Positions 50,501 through 61,089 of a stretch of 64,000 nt of DNA are shown piece after piece; position 1 is the stretch's first letter, and every line of letters starts with the position of its first letter. The position numbers were made by a program, and so were the translations under genes. The notes below the pieces were generated by a model that was not told the origin of the DNA, did no database searches, and was given only the letters and a program-made list of their open reading frames with translations. The stretch is from Cryptomeria japonica. Lineage: Eukaryota > Streptophyta > Pinopsida > Cupressales > Cupressaceae. Location: contig NC_081410.1 in assembly GCF_030272615.1 (NCBI RefSeq), positions 126,469,140 to 126,533,139 on the forward strand, given 5' to 3'.

Positions 50501-51744
50501 GGCTGGTATAATTTGTTTGCACTTGTAGAACACTGATAATACACTTGTCATAGCTCAATTAAAGCACAAGAAGATTAACAATGATCTTGATCACATGTTG
50601 AGGTTTGGTTGAGCCTGGGATTCTTCCACCCGAATGATCAAGATTTTAGTCCACTCAGTCTTAAGAGTACCATGAATGTGTCTGACAGAGGAATTTGACC
50701 TTCTTCAACCTTGGACAGCCAGGATAAACAAAGAATCCATCCAACCGAACCTTGTTTCATCTCAGTATGAATATAATCAAGGCATGCTCATTACAAAACA
50801 GTGATAAAGCTCTTTCCACAATCCTAAACACCTCCCCATCCACAGAGGAAGAAATCTTTACCTGTTTTTAAGTTCCATGTTAATACTCAAAAAGGATCTT
50901 AACATCTTTAATGTTGTTTATTTAAATCAAAATGATAGATGACAAGCACTTTCTAAAACTTTATACTAGCACCAATGCATCAGGTAACATCTGGAGGCCT
51001 TTGACATCTCTTTTGGTCTTGAGGTGTTTTTATCAGTAACGCAACTAAAGAAATCGTGTCCACATAAAGTTTTGCTGCTCAGATCACATGATGAAGTCAA
51101 AAAAGCGCTTTAGCCATCCATTTTTCCTTTTCTGTATGCTACATCAGATCAACCACCTTGTCTGGATCGCCTAATATAAAAATAAATGTTTCATGTCACA
51201 TCAAAATTATGGTCAAGTGGCATATGCTGGAGTCTGAGTATGTTTTCACCATTATACTTCAGACCTTATAAGGTATTCCACTTTCAGATACCATGGTTAG
51301 TTCTGATAGCAGATGACACATACCCATTCCATACAACCCAAAACCACTACAATTTCAATTCTGCCACTGTAAAGCATGATCAAATAGCACCTAAAGATAG
51401 AATCACTTCATGGTTCAAACCTGTTTGCATTGCAATTTCAACTGGTCCACAAGTGGATTATATGATTATAGCTCAAGGATTGAACAATGTTCCATCTTTT
51501 CGTCCACAGATCAGGATGAGTCTCAAGCAGTGAGAAATGTTAAATCTTCAACTACTCTAGAAAGTTGAAGCCTCCACAATTTCTTTCATCTGTAACTCTT
51601 CCAGTACCCTGTAGCATCTCTTATAGCATAACCATAGAACATGGAATCATAGGTGATGCCCAAAAATTTGTTCTGTGATTTCTCACTGTAGAATAGACAG
51701 TTCTACACGTCAACATCTTAAGCAATTGATTGAACTCACTAGCA
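47505..51744. other. Intergenic DNA 3' of the kinase gene
   Basis: No gene was recognised with confidence. Four ACGT cores lie within 130 bp near 48.8-48.93 kb. The part nearest the kinase (about 50.5-51.74 kb) is less AT-rich and may include the kinase 3' UTR; a minus-strand AATAAA is near 50920, and no nearer one was found. Open frames at 48667-49077 and 51186-51533 (plus) show no family motif. Confidence 0.4.
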
Positions 51745-54700
51745 CTAAGTGCCACTACTACCGAAGGAAAAGCATCGACCAAAACAAGAAAACCGCCTCT
51801 TTGCTCTTGCTGTTGAACCTATGCTACCACCTTCTGATGAATTTCCTCTCAACAGCCTAAAATTAGTTGATCCATTTAAAGATTCACCGCTCCTTGTAGT
51901 CACTAGTACAGGCTGTGGATGTCCCGGAAGAGTGCACAGGAAGGTATTCAACATTCGGATGATCTCCCCAAAGCTTGGCCGGATGTTTGGGTCCTCGGCC
52001 CAGCAAGACTGCAGAATAAATGCCAGATCCTCATGCAAGCCTTCAGGAAGACTGGGTCTCACTTGCTGACACATTGACATCAATAAGATAATAGCATCAG
52101 ATTGTAGCATTAACATGTTAAACCCTTATGCATGAAAAACCCTAAAATGAAAACCCTTTGCCCTTTTAACTGAAATGCTCCCATGAGACAAAAACCAGTT
52201 AATTCTATCCTACTTTACCTAGTCCATAAGGCCGTCAGACAAAACTAAAACCTAGAATTAAATGCTTAGTCAAATTCCATGGCAAAGTATCTTCTTTACC
52301 TTGAAAGCTGCTGCATATGCTGCCTGCAAGTGTGACATACCCTCAAAGGGCATGCGATTAGTTATCAACTCCCAGAGAACAATTGAAAAACTATAAACGT
52401 CCACCTTAAGGTTGTAATGCTTTTTCTCACCATGTCTTAAAGTTACAGTACTGTACAGCTGCACCCAGTGAAACTTAGTTATCAGTTCCAACTTAGGTGG
52501 ATTTTACACATAATTCTGGCAGCACCATATGTTATCCAAACAGAAGGGATTCAAAGTTTCAAAATTATATAAAGAAATGATAAATTCTAAACCTCGGGAG
52601 CCATCCAGCGATATGTTCCTGTTTCTGCTGTCATCATCTCTGTTAAAGATTCTTCCCTGGCAAGGCCAAAATCAATTAGCTTGACAGATTTTTGATCTTC
52701 GGTGAGCAGCAAGTTGTCTGTAAACATCAATTTCAGTCAAATCAGAATGGTAGATGTTACTTACCAATTAAATTGCAGTTTACTTGTTAGACTGCAAGCA
52801 ATCTTCTCAATTTATTATTTTATTTAATCTATGAGAGCAACATTATATCAATTGTATGCTATGCATATATTGCAACATCTCACTTGATGTGCTCCCTAAG
52901 AGTAATTCAGGTTACAGCAATCCCGGATTATGTTTCCAGGCACATGAAACTCGGAGGCTAATCACATGCTAATTAAGGCCAATGATAGTTTGCAGTGAAA
53001 AAGATGCATGTATTTTTGAGGAATTTGTAGCAGCTGCTTCTTAGGAGAAGAGACTAGCTTAGTGTCTTTAGATGTTTCCAATGAACTATTTGATTCATAC
53101 AATCAACTTTTGCAAGTGTCTTGACAATAAAAAAAGATCTTAAAATTTAACCTTATGAGAGATAGATTACTCTTAGAAACACCAACTTAACTTAAAATCA
53201 GATATGTTCTCTGCCATGAGAAATCTGTAAAACCACCTTAATTGAACGATAGAGCAAGGTAGCTGGACACAAGTGAAAATGATATCCATGAGCCCATAAT
53301 TAGAAACAACTTAAGCATATATAATTGGGTGTAAGTGCAGAAGCAATTTAAGAGTATTACTGGCTTGAGATATATTTAAGCTTATAGCAGAGGGCGTCGA
53401 AATGAATCTGCTTGTTCTGATTGTATCGATCCTGTTAATGAGATCTAAATGGAAACATGGCCAGCCCTCATCCCTGCTAGATGAAAAGGGATGGGGCTGA
53501 TAAGGGGAATTAGATTTATGCCATGGCTTGATCGCTGAAGTGAATTGACAAATTATGCCAGCAATAAAATGCTAAAGCAAAGAAAGGAACAGTCTTAATA
53601 TGTACCAGATGAAAAGCTACAGGCAGTATCATAGAAATGGCCAAACTGAGAAGAAACTGGTCTCTAGAACATAGAATCAACTACAAGTTAAAATAGAATA
53701 TATCTACAAGTTAAAATATTTCACCTCCAAAGATTTGTCATCTACGATTTCTCATTCAGGAACACATGAAGTATATTAGGAAAAGAGGAATAATATTGAG
53801 GGAAAACAAAGAAAACTAACATTTAGAAGTTTCTATAAAACATTTTGTATTATAACTCATGCAATTTTTCCACTAGCAGGTTCAAATGATCTAGCAGTAG
53901 CCACCACAATTTTGAGATATTTATGGCTTTGCATAATGATTAAAAAACAGTATGAAGTTTTCATCTTTCCTGTTATGGATCTGGTCTATTATAACTCACA
54001 AGAATGTGCTGCTAAATAGGTTTAAATGAAACAATTTAGTAGTAGCTAAACACAATTTTGAGAAATTTATAGCTTAGGAGAATGATAAATACAGGAACAA
54101 GTTTTCCTGTTATGGATATATTCTTTTGTAGCCTACACGAATGCACTGCTAAACAGGTTCAAATAATCTAGCAGTTGCCAACACAATTTTGAGATATTAA
54201 AAACTTAGCATAATGATTAAAAAAATGGCAGTTTTCCCCATATGGATCTAACAATGGACCCTACTCAGTCCTGTTATGATCATAATGCAAATGGAACTGT
54301 GTGATTGCATAAGCTCCATGAGAAGCAGGTGATCTTAAATTTAGCAGCCAGATTCAGCATTGACGCACATCAACAATTCAATGGCATATTCTAGTTAAGC
54401 AAAATTATTGCAGAATGATGTCTTTAAGCTTCACGCCATGCATTAAATTTGTATAACAGGCATGATTTATTAGAAGGCTCAAAAAGGTGCACCGATAAAC
54501 ATACGAAATACACAATAACAAATGCAGCATGGTCAAATACAAGAAATAATAAGAAAATTGGTTGTAAATTTTACAAATAAGGCATTAACTAGGCCAACCG
54601 TGTAAAAGAAAGCTTTCTATCAGGATCATTAGGGAAGCTTCTCTCATATTTTTGATGTTTTCAGGTAGCTACACTGAAAGCACCCTACATCTTTTGATAA

Positions 54701-57332
54701 CAGTAACTTCTGGAAGCCACAATTGTTCATATATATATATATATATGAATTTATTAAAACATCCAAGATAATGAATTTATCATTTTAAATAGACCAGATT
54801 ATAATATAGTGTTTTGTATCAGACATCTTTAATCCACTGTAAGAGCTATGAAAAAGAAACAAGCTCTCAAGGTGTTAATCAGCTGTAAAAGCTAAATAGA
54901 AGAAATATGCTTTCAAGGTTTTCCCCTGCTATGTCATGTGAGCACTCAGCAGGATTAAAAAGACCAAGTGAGAGAAAATGCAAAAGCCTTCAATCACGTC
55001 CATAGCTATGTTTAGCACTCATTATAGTAGATATATGGCAATCAAATAATAATTTGTTACAATTCACTGAATTCAAATTTCTTTATGCATCCTTTACAAA
55101 GCATGGAAAACAAGCAAACCTTTGGAAGTTAGTAAAAAAACATATCATATAATCAAGAAACTAGTAATTAGGAGCAAGCCTAGTCAGATTACCAGGCTTT
55201 AGATCCCTGTGAATAATCCCATTGGCATGTAAACAATCCATGGCTTGTGCAATATCAAGAGCAAAACTTATTGCAACGTGAAGATCTATTCGATTGGGGC
55301 GCAAATTCATCATGTGCTTCCGTAAAGACATGCCTGGAAGCAGTTCAGTGACTATCACATTGAATGGATCATTACACGCTCCAATGAACTACAATCAACA
55401 CCATACGTCAGTCTGTCACCTATCTATTGGACTTCACCAAAGGTTAAAACTGCCTGAAAGTTGAAACTTATAAAATAGTACCCAAAATAATTAACCACTA
55501 TGCCAAACAACACTAGTAAAGGTCAGTGAAAGATTTGGGAGAAAATCAAACTGAGAAGTAAGAAAAACAAGAATGATCAATTAACTATGAAGCACCTTAA
55601 CAAGGTTCTTATGCTGTACTCTAGACATCATTTTAACTTCTCTTTGAAATCGTGCCTCGAGTTTTTCCTTATCTTCAGGTGTCTCACCCTTGTGTAGTAT
55701 TTTGACAGCAACACTCTCATCCCTGTACCTAATAAGGGCGAATAATCCAGATTAGCAAAATATACTCATAATATGGTCAACATAATATCAGTTTGTAGTT
55801 AGTAGCAGTACCAAGCGACTTTACAAAACCTATAGGTTATCAAAGGCCCAATAATAGAGAATGAAGAAAAAACCTTCTTAGTACAAAAACGAATCAGTAC
55901 AAACTCGCCACAACCTACAATCTTTTTGAGCTAGAGATTAGAGACTCTGGAATTTATATAAGGAAAAACGACGGATCTTATATTCTATAGTCAATCAGAA
56001 CGAATACAAAATTTAAAGCCAATTTTCAATCATCAGAAACCCAAAAATTCAATAAAATATTCAAAACAGATCCTTACAGTTCTTCTGTAATCAACCCAAA
56101 AGAATTTAGAGCATATTCAGAATGAACATAAAATGGCAAATAAGATGTAAAGGTTTAGACGCTTAAGTATCTGTCCATTTTCAGTCAGATAAAGATAATG
56201 GAAATGATTTCGCATTTTCTTGCACTGCAAATTAGGTATCATTTCCGCCCTAAAGGTTTCTGAAATTTTTAAGGCAACGCTTGGAAGCATTTCAGAAGAA
56301 GTGAAATTCCAGTGGCAAATTGGACACAGAAATTAACAGCTAGCACGAGGAGCGGCCTACTCTAAATTTTTCCCGGGCTCAACTTCAATATTTGAAGATA
56401 ATATGATGATAAGAAAAGAAGAAACTCATAGCCTTAATCTATTCTGACGTTCATGGACTTTATGTTGCTGAACTAGAAGAATTCGTGAGAAGAAGAAAAG
56501 CTAATAGCTGCAATAGATACTCCAAAATGAAACCAGATTCGATTATACGCCATAACATATATTAGCATAATTTGAATTTATCCACTCTAAAAGTCCTAAA
56601 ATTTTCATCCAGAAGAGGAGTTTTGTGCCCTTAAAGTAGAAGATTCACTTTCCATCTTGTGCATTGAATGAAATAAAAGGAATCCAAACAAACCCATCTC
56701 TCCAGGAGTTCAAGTAGTGGCATGCTCTACACATACAGCCATAACGAAAATAACACCAGTTTTCAGAGTCAGAATAAATTGCATTCAGAGAAATAAAATT
56801 AGGCTGTTTGTTTCAAAAATGGCTTTTGGGTATTTTCTAACCAGGAAATTCACAAATCTGCAGAGCAAGAGTTTAGCAAAAAGTTAATAGATATAACACA
56901 GAATTTTGGGGGAAAAAAAACCTTCTCAAACCCAAAGCATTAAAACTTCCTCTAAAAAGAATTGGACTGACGAAATTCACATTTCTGCAGAGTAGCAGAT
57001 TGTAGCATGATGTCAAAATAAAAAACAATACCAGTCATTTAAAGACTCAAGAAAATTCATACCCAAAGCATAAACACCTTTAGGTAGATTTAGGTTTAGG
57101 AACAGAGTACATACTTTCCCTGATAAACCTTCCCATGGGCGCCTTCTCCAATCTTGGAGCCAATATAAAGCAACTGTGGGTCTATCAGCAGGTGTTCAGC
57201 CAGCTTAAATTCAGAAACAGAAGAAGTTGGAAGGCCTTCTTTTGAACTGTCTGGCAGTACCTGCGACTTCTTTCCAGATTGCTTACACAGAAGGAATTGC
57301 TCTTCTTCCAGATTCATGTCTTTCTGTACCAT
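51745..57332 (-). CDS. ATN1-like Raf-type protein kinase (383 aa, six exons)
   Basis: Exons on the minus strand: 57332-57115, 55728-55596, 55388-55193, 52717-52593, 52458-52300, 52065-51745. All five introns are GT-AG and the joined frame is open for 383 codons. Kinase landmarks: P-loop GEGAHG at residues 62-67, Lys82 in VAVKIL, helix-C Glu103, HRDLKPDN 177-184, DFG 198-200, GTYRWMAPE ending at 224, and Arg306 in subdomain XI. The full catalytic set is present. The insert [16 protein letters not shown] and the stretch [16 protein letters not shown] resemble the plant ATN1 subgroup of Raf-like MAPKKK kinases, soluble Ser/Thr-type kinases of signalling pathways. A short Ser/Cys-rich tail ([15 protein letters not shown]) ends the protein. 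The ATG at 57332 is preceded in frame by a TAG, so the N-terminus is probably complete. Intron 3 is long (2.5 kb) with internal repeats. Which ATN1-group member it is cannot be told here. Confidence 0.93.
53840..54260. repeat. Three-copy ~138-bp tandem repeat in kinase intron 3
   Basis: The segment '..caggttcaaat.atctagcag' followed by 'acacaattttgagatat' and later 'cctgttatggat' occurs three times. Equivalent 'agg' ends fall at 53880, 54020 and 54157 (periods 140 and 137). Copies are diverged. It lies well away from both splice sites. Confidence 0.8.
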
Positions 57333-59058
57333 AATATTGCCCAGATCCTAGAAGATGTCCACACTCACATTTAAAGACTCCTTCACTCAAACTCTGAAAC
57401 TTCCATAGCTCAAGAACAAGAAAAACAAGAACCCAATTCAGGAGAAGGGACTAAATCTCATAGTTTACATATATATATCATCAGAGACCTTATGTGGGTA
57501 TTGGCTAAGAGGCTTGAATCAAGGTATCTTCAATGTTACATAATATGACAATAGGATGTAAGAATTAAGGTAAATTAACTGACCAACTTTCAAACTTCCC
57601 CTTTCAATCAATCTCCGAAACTTCCATAACTAAATAAGAATAACGAAAGCCCAATTTCAGGGCAAGGGGCGCGATTTCATTTACATTTACATATACTCAG
57701 AGACTTTAAGTGGGTAGTGTCTAGAAGACTTGATCAAGGTAGGCTTATTGTTATAGAATGACATTAAGCATGATTAGAAGAAACGAGCTTAACTATAACT
57801 ACCTAGAGGCACTATTCAATCATTCCTCTGCCACAAGCAACCTAGTAAGTATTTTGGGTAACTGAAGAGGATTAATAGTTGCACATCTAATTAGCATGCC
57901 TCGCTGAATCCAATCATCTTCCCCACTTTGAATTCCTTCCAATAGAAGGTTGGATGGAGAAGAACAAGGGATTTGAATGGCCAAGAGACCTCTCTACACC
58001 TTGCATCTGGTTGGGGGATTTTAGTGGGCTATTACGTGGCAAAGCATTTGACAATATTGCATGACGTACGAGACCTTTGAATGAGTATAGTGTATGAATT
58101 GGCCTATAGCGTACTTTTCAAACTCTCCAACATGGATGGAAGAAAGCATAAAAGGTAATCATTTGACAACGTAGCTAGGCTATCCTAGCCTCTAGGAAGC
58201 AATTACTTTACGAAGCGGTTGGGAATGTATGAATTTCAAAGGTTAATTTGGAAGCAATTGGGAATGTATCTTGATGTTAATGAGTTTTTATAGTTTCAAA
58301 TTTATTTTTAAGATTGTTGGACATTGGTTTTGTTTTGTTGTTGTTGTTGTTGTTGAAGTTTGGGAAAAAGTCTTATGTCTTATTTGTTTTATTTCATATA
58401 AGAGTTTTAATTTTCTATATATCATTAAGTATTGGTGAGAGTTCGTATGTCAATTTTGATGGCAACAATTAAACAAACAATTTGCACTGAGTATCATTCA
58501 CCGTTCAATCTTGCTCATTGATTCCCATATGTTTTTCCTATGCCATTAGACCAAGTCATAGTTCAGTGAGCTTCATTGTATGCACTTTTGTTATGTTTTA
58601 ATGTTGACCATTAGTTATTTTTTCAATCTTTTTACATCATTTCCTTGTAGTTTTGAGGTAACAAACTATTGTCTTGTAGCATCACAATAGTTGGCTTGGT
58701 CAAGGTCAAGGTCAAGGGATGTTTGCTAACCGGTATTAGTCTGAAGGTATAGTCCATGTGTTAGCATAGAGGATAAACAACATTATTAAACCCAAGCAAC
58801 TCTACTATGTGTTTAATCCCTCATCATCTAATATTTTAGACAACTTTTGCCAAGCATTCAATTCATGTACCTCTTTACATAAATGGGTGTGTGGGCTCTT
58901 AATTTAATATTATACACCCTCGTTGGTTTCAAGCACCATCAATTTGATACAATAAAGGCTTTTACATGACTCAACGAAAATCACTACCCTATATCAAGTG
59001 ACCTGTTGACTATGATGTGCTTCATTTATCTTGTCAAATCCAAGGATGTATTCTTCTT
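57333..59058 (-). promoter_or_regulatory. Upstream region of the kinase gene, with a ~221-bp duplication
   Basis: No other gene was seen. Two diverged copies of a ~200-bp segment lie in tandem: 'ctctgaaacttccata' at 57392 and 'ctccgaaacttccata' at 57613. Both continue through 'cccaatt.cagg', 'tttacatata' and 'cagagac.tta.gtgggta'. An ATATATATAT tract at 57469-57478 in the nearer copy could act as a TATA box for the minus-strand gene about 135 bp before the ATG. A (TTG)n run is near 58335. Promoter activity is inferred from position only. Confidence 0.4.
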
Positions 59059-59071
59059 GAGTTGTGATGTT
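59059..59071. repeat. Left target-site duplication of LINE B
   Basis: gagttgtgatgtt is identical to 63760-63772, a 13-bp perfect direct repeat flanking LINE B. Confidence 0.88.
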
Positions 59072-59336
59072 TTTGATTAATTAAAAATAGGTTTTAAGGG
59101 ACCCGAAACCCAGATACATAAGAAAGATATTCAATAAATCAACAAAATACAACAGCAGCAAAACACCAGCAAAAAGACCAGCAACATAAGAAAGGACAAC
59201 AAAAGGCCAGCAAGAAGTTGGTCCCAAGCCCAGCAAAAAACAAAATTTATAAATCTTTCATGGTTTCTTCTGCGTCTTGTACCAAAAGTATCATTGCCTT
59301 TTCTGCTTCCCTCAAATCAGTATTTTCCTGAGTAGT

Positions 59337-61004
59337 CTAGCTATCTTTCATCTTCATTTCCTTCTCCGCCATAGTCTGCTTGGTTCTGCGCCTAGAGGTC
59401 TGGTGGCTTAGGCTGGAAGTAGGAGCATCTTCAATAACCACTAGGTTCTTCTCCTGGTTTTTCTTTTCCAGGTGATTCACCAGCGCGTTCATGTTCTGGG
59501 AGGAGACTTTTAGAACCTGGAGGCTATGATCCATAAGGCTTTTCAGGGCTTTCTCGTTTCTGGCCATCCGGGCATTGACATTGTCCTTATCCTCCTCCAC
59601 TTGTTCCTTTAGAATTTTGATGACGTCCTCCAGGTGTTTCAGGTCGCCTTTAATCAAGTCTTTCTCCAGCCAGTCTTCCATTTCCATTTCTTCCTCTGCT
59701 TCACTATTCTCCATCTCCTCGTGCTGCTTCCCAGAATCAGACATGTTGATCAGCTTGTTGATCTTAACTTCCAACTCCCTCTGTTTTCCCTACATGCTGG
59801 TAATGTTTTCCACCACCCACTTCTGAAAATTGAAGAATTCAAGGGTGCAATTGCGGGCGGTATCCAGAATGGTTTCTGCAGAATCCTTGCTTTGTTCCGT
59901 CTCCTCCGCATTAGGGTTTTCACCTTCCTTAGGCTTCAGAGCCTCTTTCTCAGTTTCCGAGCCTTCAATATTATGTTGACTATTCCCCGAATTGCCCCTT
60001 TCCTCTCCTTCCCCATACTTCTCCTCCTTATTGATCTCCTTTTCAGAAATTTCTTCATTATTCTTTCCCTCTTCTTCCTCACAAAGCACATCCTTTTCTT
60101 CCTGCACAATATCAACCTTCCTTTTTTTATGGGTAGGGGTTCTGGTCTCCTCAGTCGAACCAAAATCTATGCTTTTCTCAAAAATCTGAGCATTGAGAAT
60201 TAAGGGGTCATCCTTTGTAGCCCTAGTCTTATCCTTCATATATTCATAGATCAGCAGAATGAGACCCTGGTGCACAAGAGGGTAGGAACTGGGTTTTTTA
60301 ATATGGTCGGCCAAGCTCTCGTTAAAAGAAGAAGCAAGATAGAAGGGCAAATAAATTTTCACCCCATGGCAGAAGTGGTTCAGGATGGTGAAGTGATAAT
60401 TGTAAATTTTCGTAAACCTACCATCCACAGTTAAATATTCCATTAATGCCCTAAGAATTTTTTGCCAGAAAGGTTTTACCTGTTGGGGGGTGAAGTAAGA
60501 TATATTATCCTTCTTCTCCAGGTTGCTCTTCTTGTCCTTTGTCTTAGGGAAGTTTTTGAAGGCCTCAGCGGCGTACTTTCTATCCCTATAGAATTTGGTC
60601 CCCTCCATCTTGAGCCCCGTAACCTCCGAGATCAGACTTTCATCAATGTGTCAGATTTCCCCAAATAGGGTAGCCCTGTTATTGCTCCATCTTTTTGTGA
60701 ACCCTTGAGAAACAGAGCTTCTACTACCATGGAGCTTCTCCATATAATCCGTGAACCCGTGTCAGTGGAGCCTTCTCCACACCTTCCTTTCACTCTTCCA
60801 GTGCTCACAGCCGGACGGTTCATTCCTGTTAAGGTTGCCTCCCATTCTGCTTTCCAGGTCACAATCACCTCTGTTACAACTCTCGGCCCGCAAGTAAAAC
60901 TCTGTGTTTCTGGTTTCTCCTTGAAAAGAGACTTTCACAATTTTGAGATTGCCATTCATGTTCATACTAACCTGGCTATTATTACAATTACCTCTCGCAC
61001 ACAT
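59337..61004 (-). pseudogene. LINE B extra downstream ORF (ORF-X), nearly intact
   Basis: Main frame 60608-59790 (272 codons) and the following frame 59774-59337 (145 codons). An upstream part (61004-60632) is joined by a frameshift near 60640. The N part includes GLKMEGTKFYRDRKY, YLTVDGRFTKIYNYHF and VHQGLILLIYEYMKD, aligning with LINE A ORF-X. A basic THKKRKVD (possible nuclear signal) follows, then a long Glu/Lys-rich linker. The 145-codon C part is strongly charged with heptad-like leucines (LKHLEDVIKILKEQVEEDK), likely a coiled coil. No RT, nuclease or zinc-knuckle motif is seen. Its place after RNase H and inside the target duplication shows it is part of the retrotransposed unit. Function unknown; an RNA-binding or ORF1-like role is only a guess. 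Confidence 0.7.
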
Positions 61005-61089
61005 GTGTTCTTGGTTATGATGTTAAGGAGCACTCATCGACTGGTAGTTCATCCGCCCCCAAACTATGTCATTGGTACTCATTCCCCAG

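Noticed and set aside
51186-51533. 115-codon plus-strand frame 3' of the kinase
   Set aside because: No motif, and probably opposite to the kinase 3' UTR. It cannot be supported as a gene.
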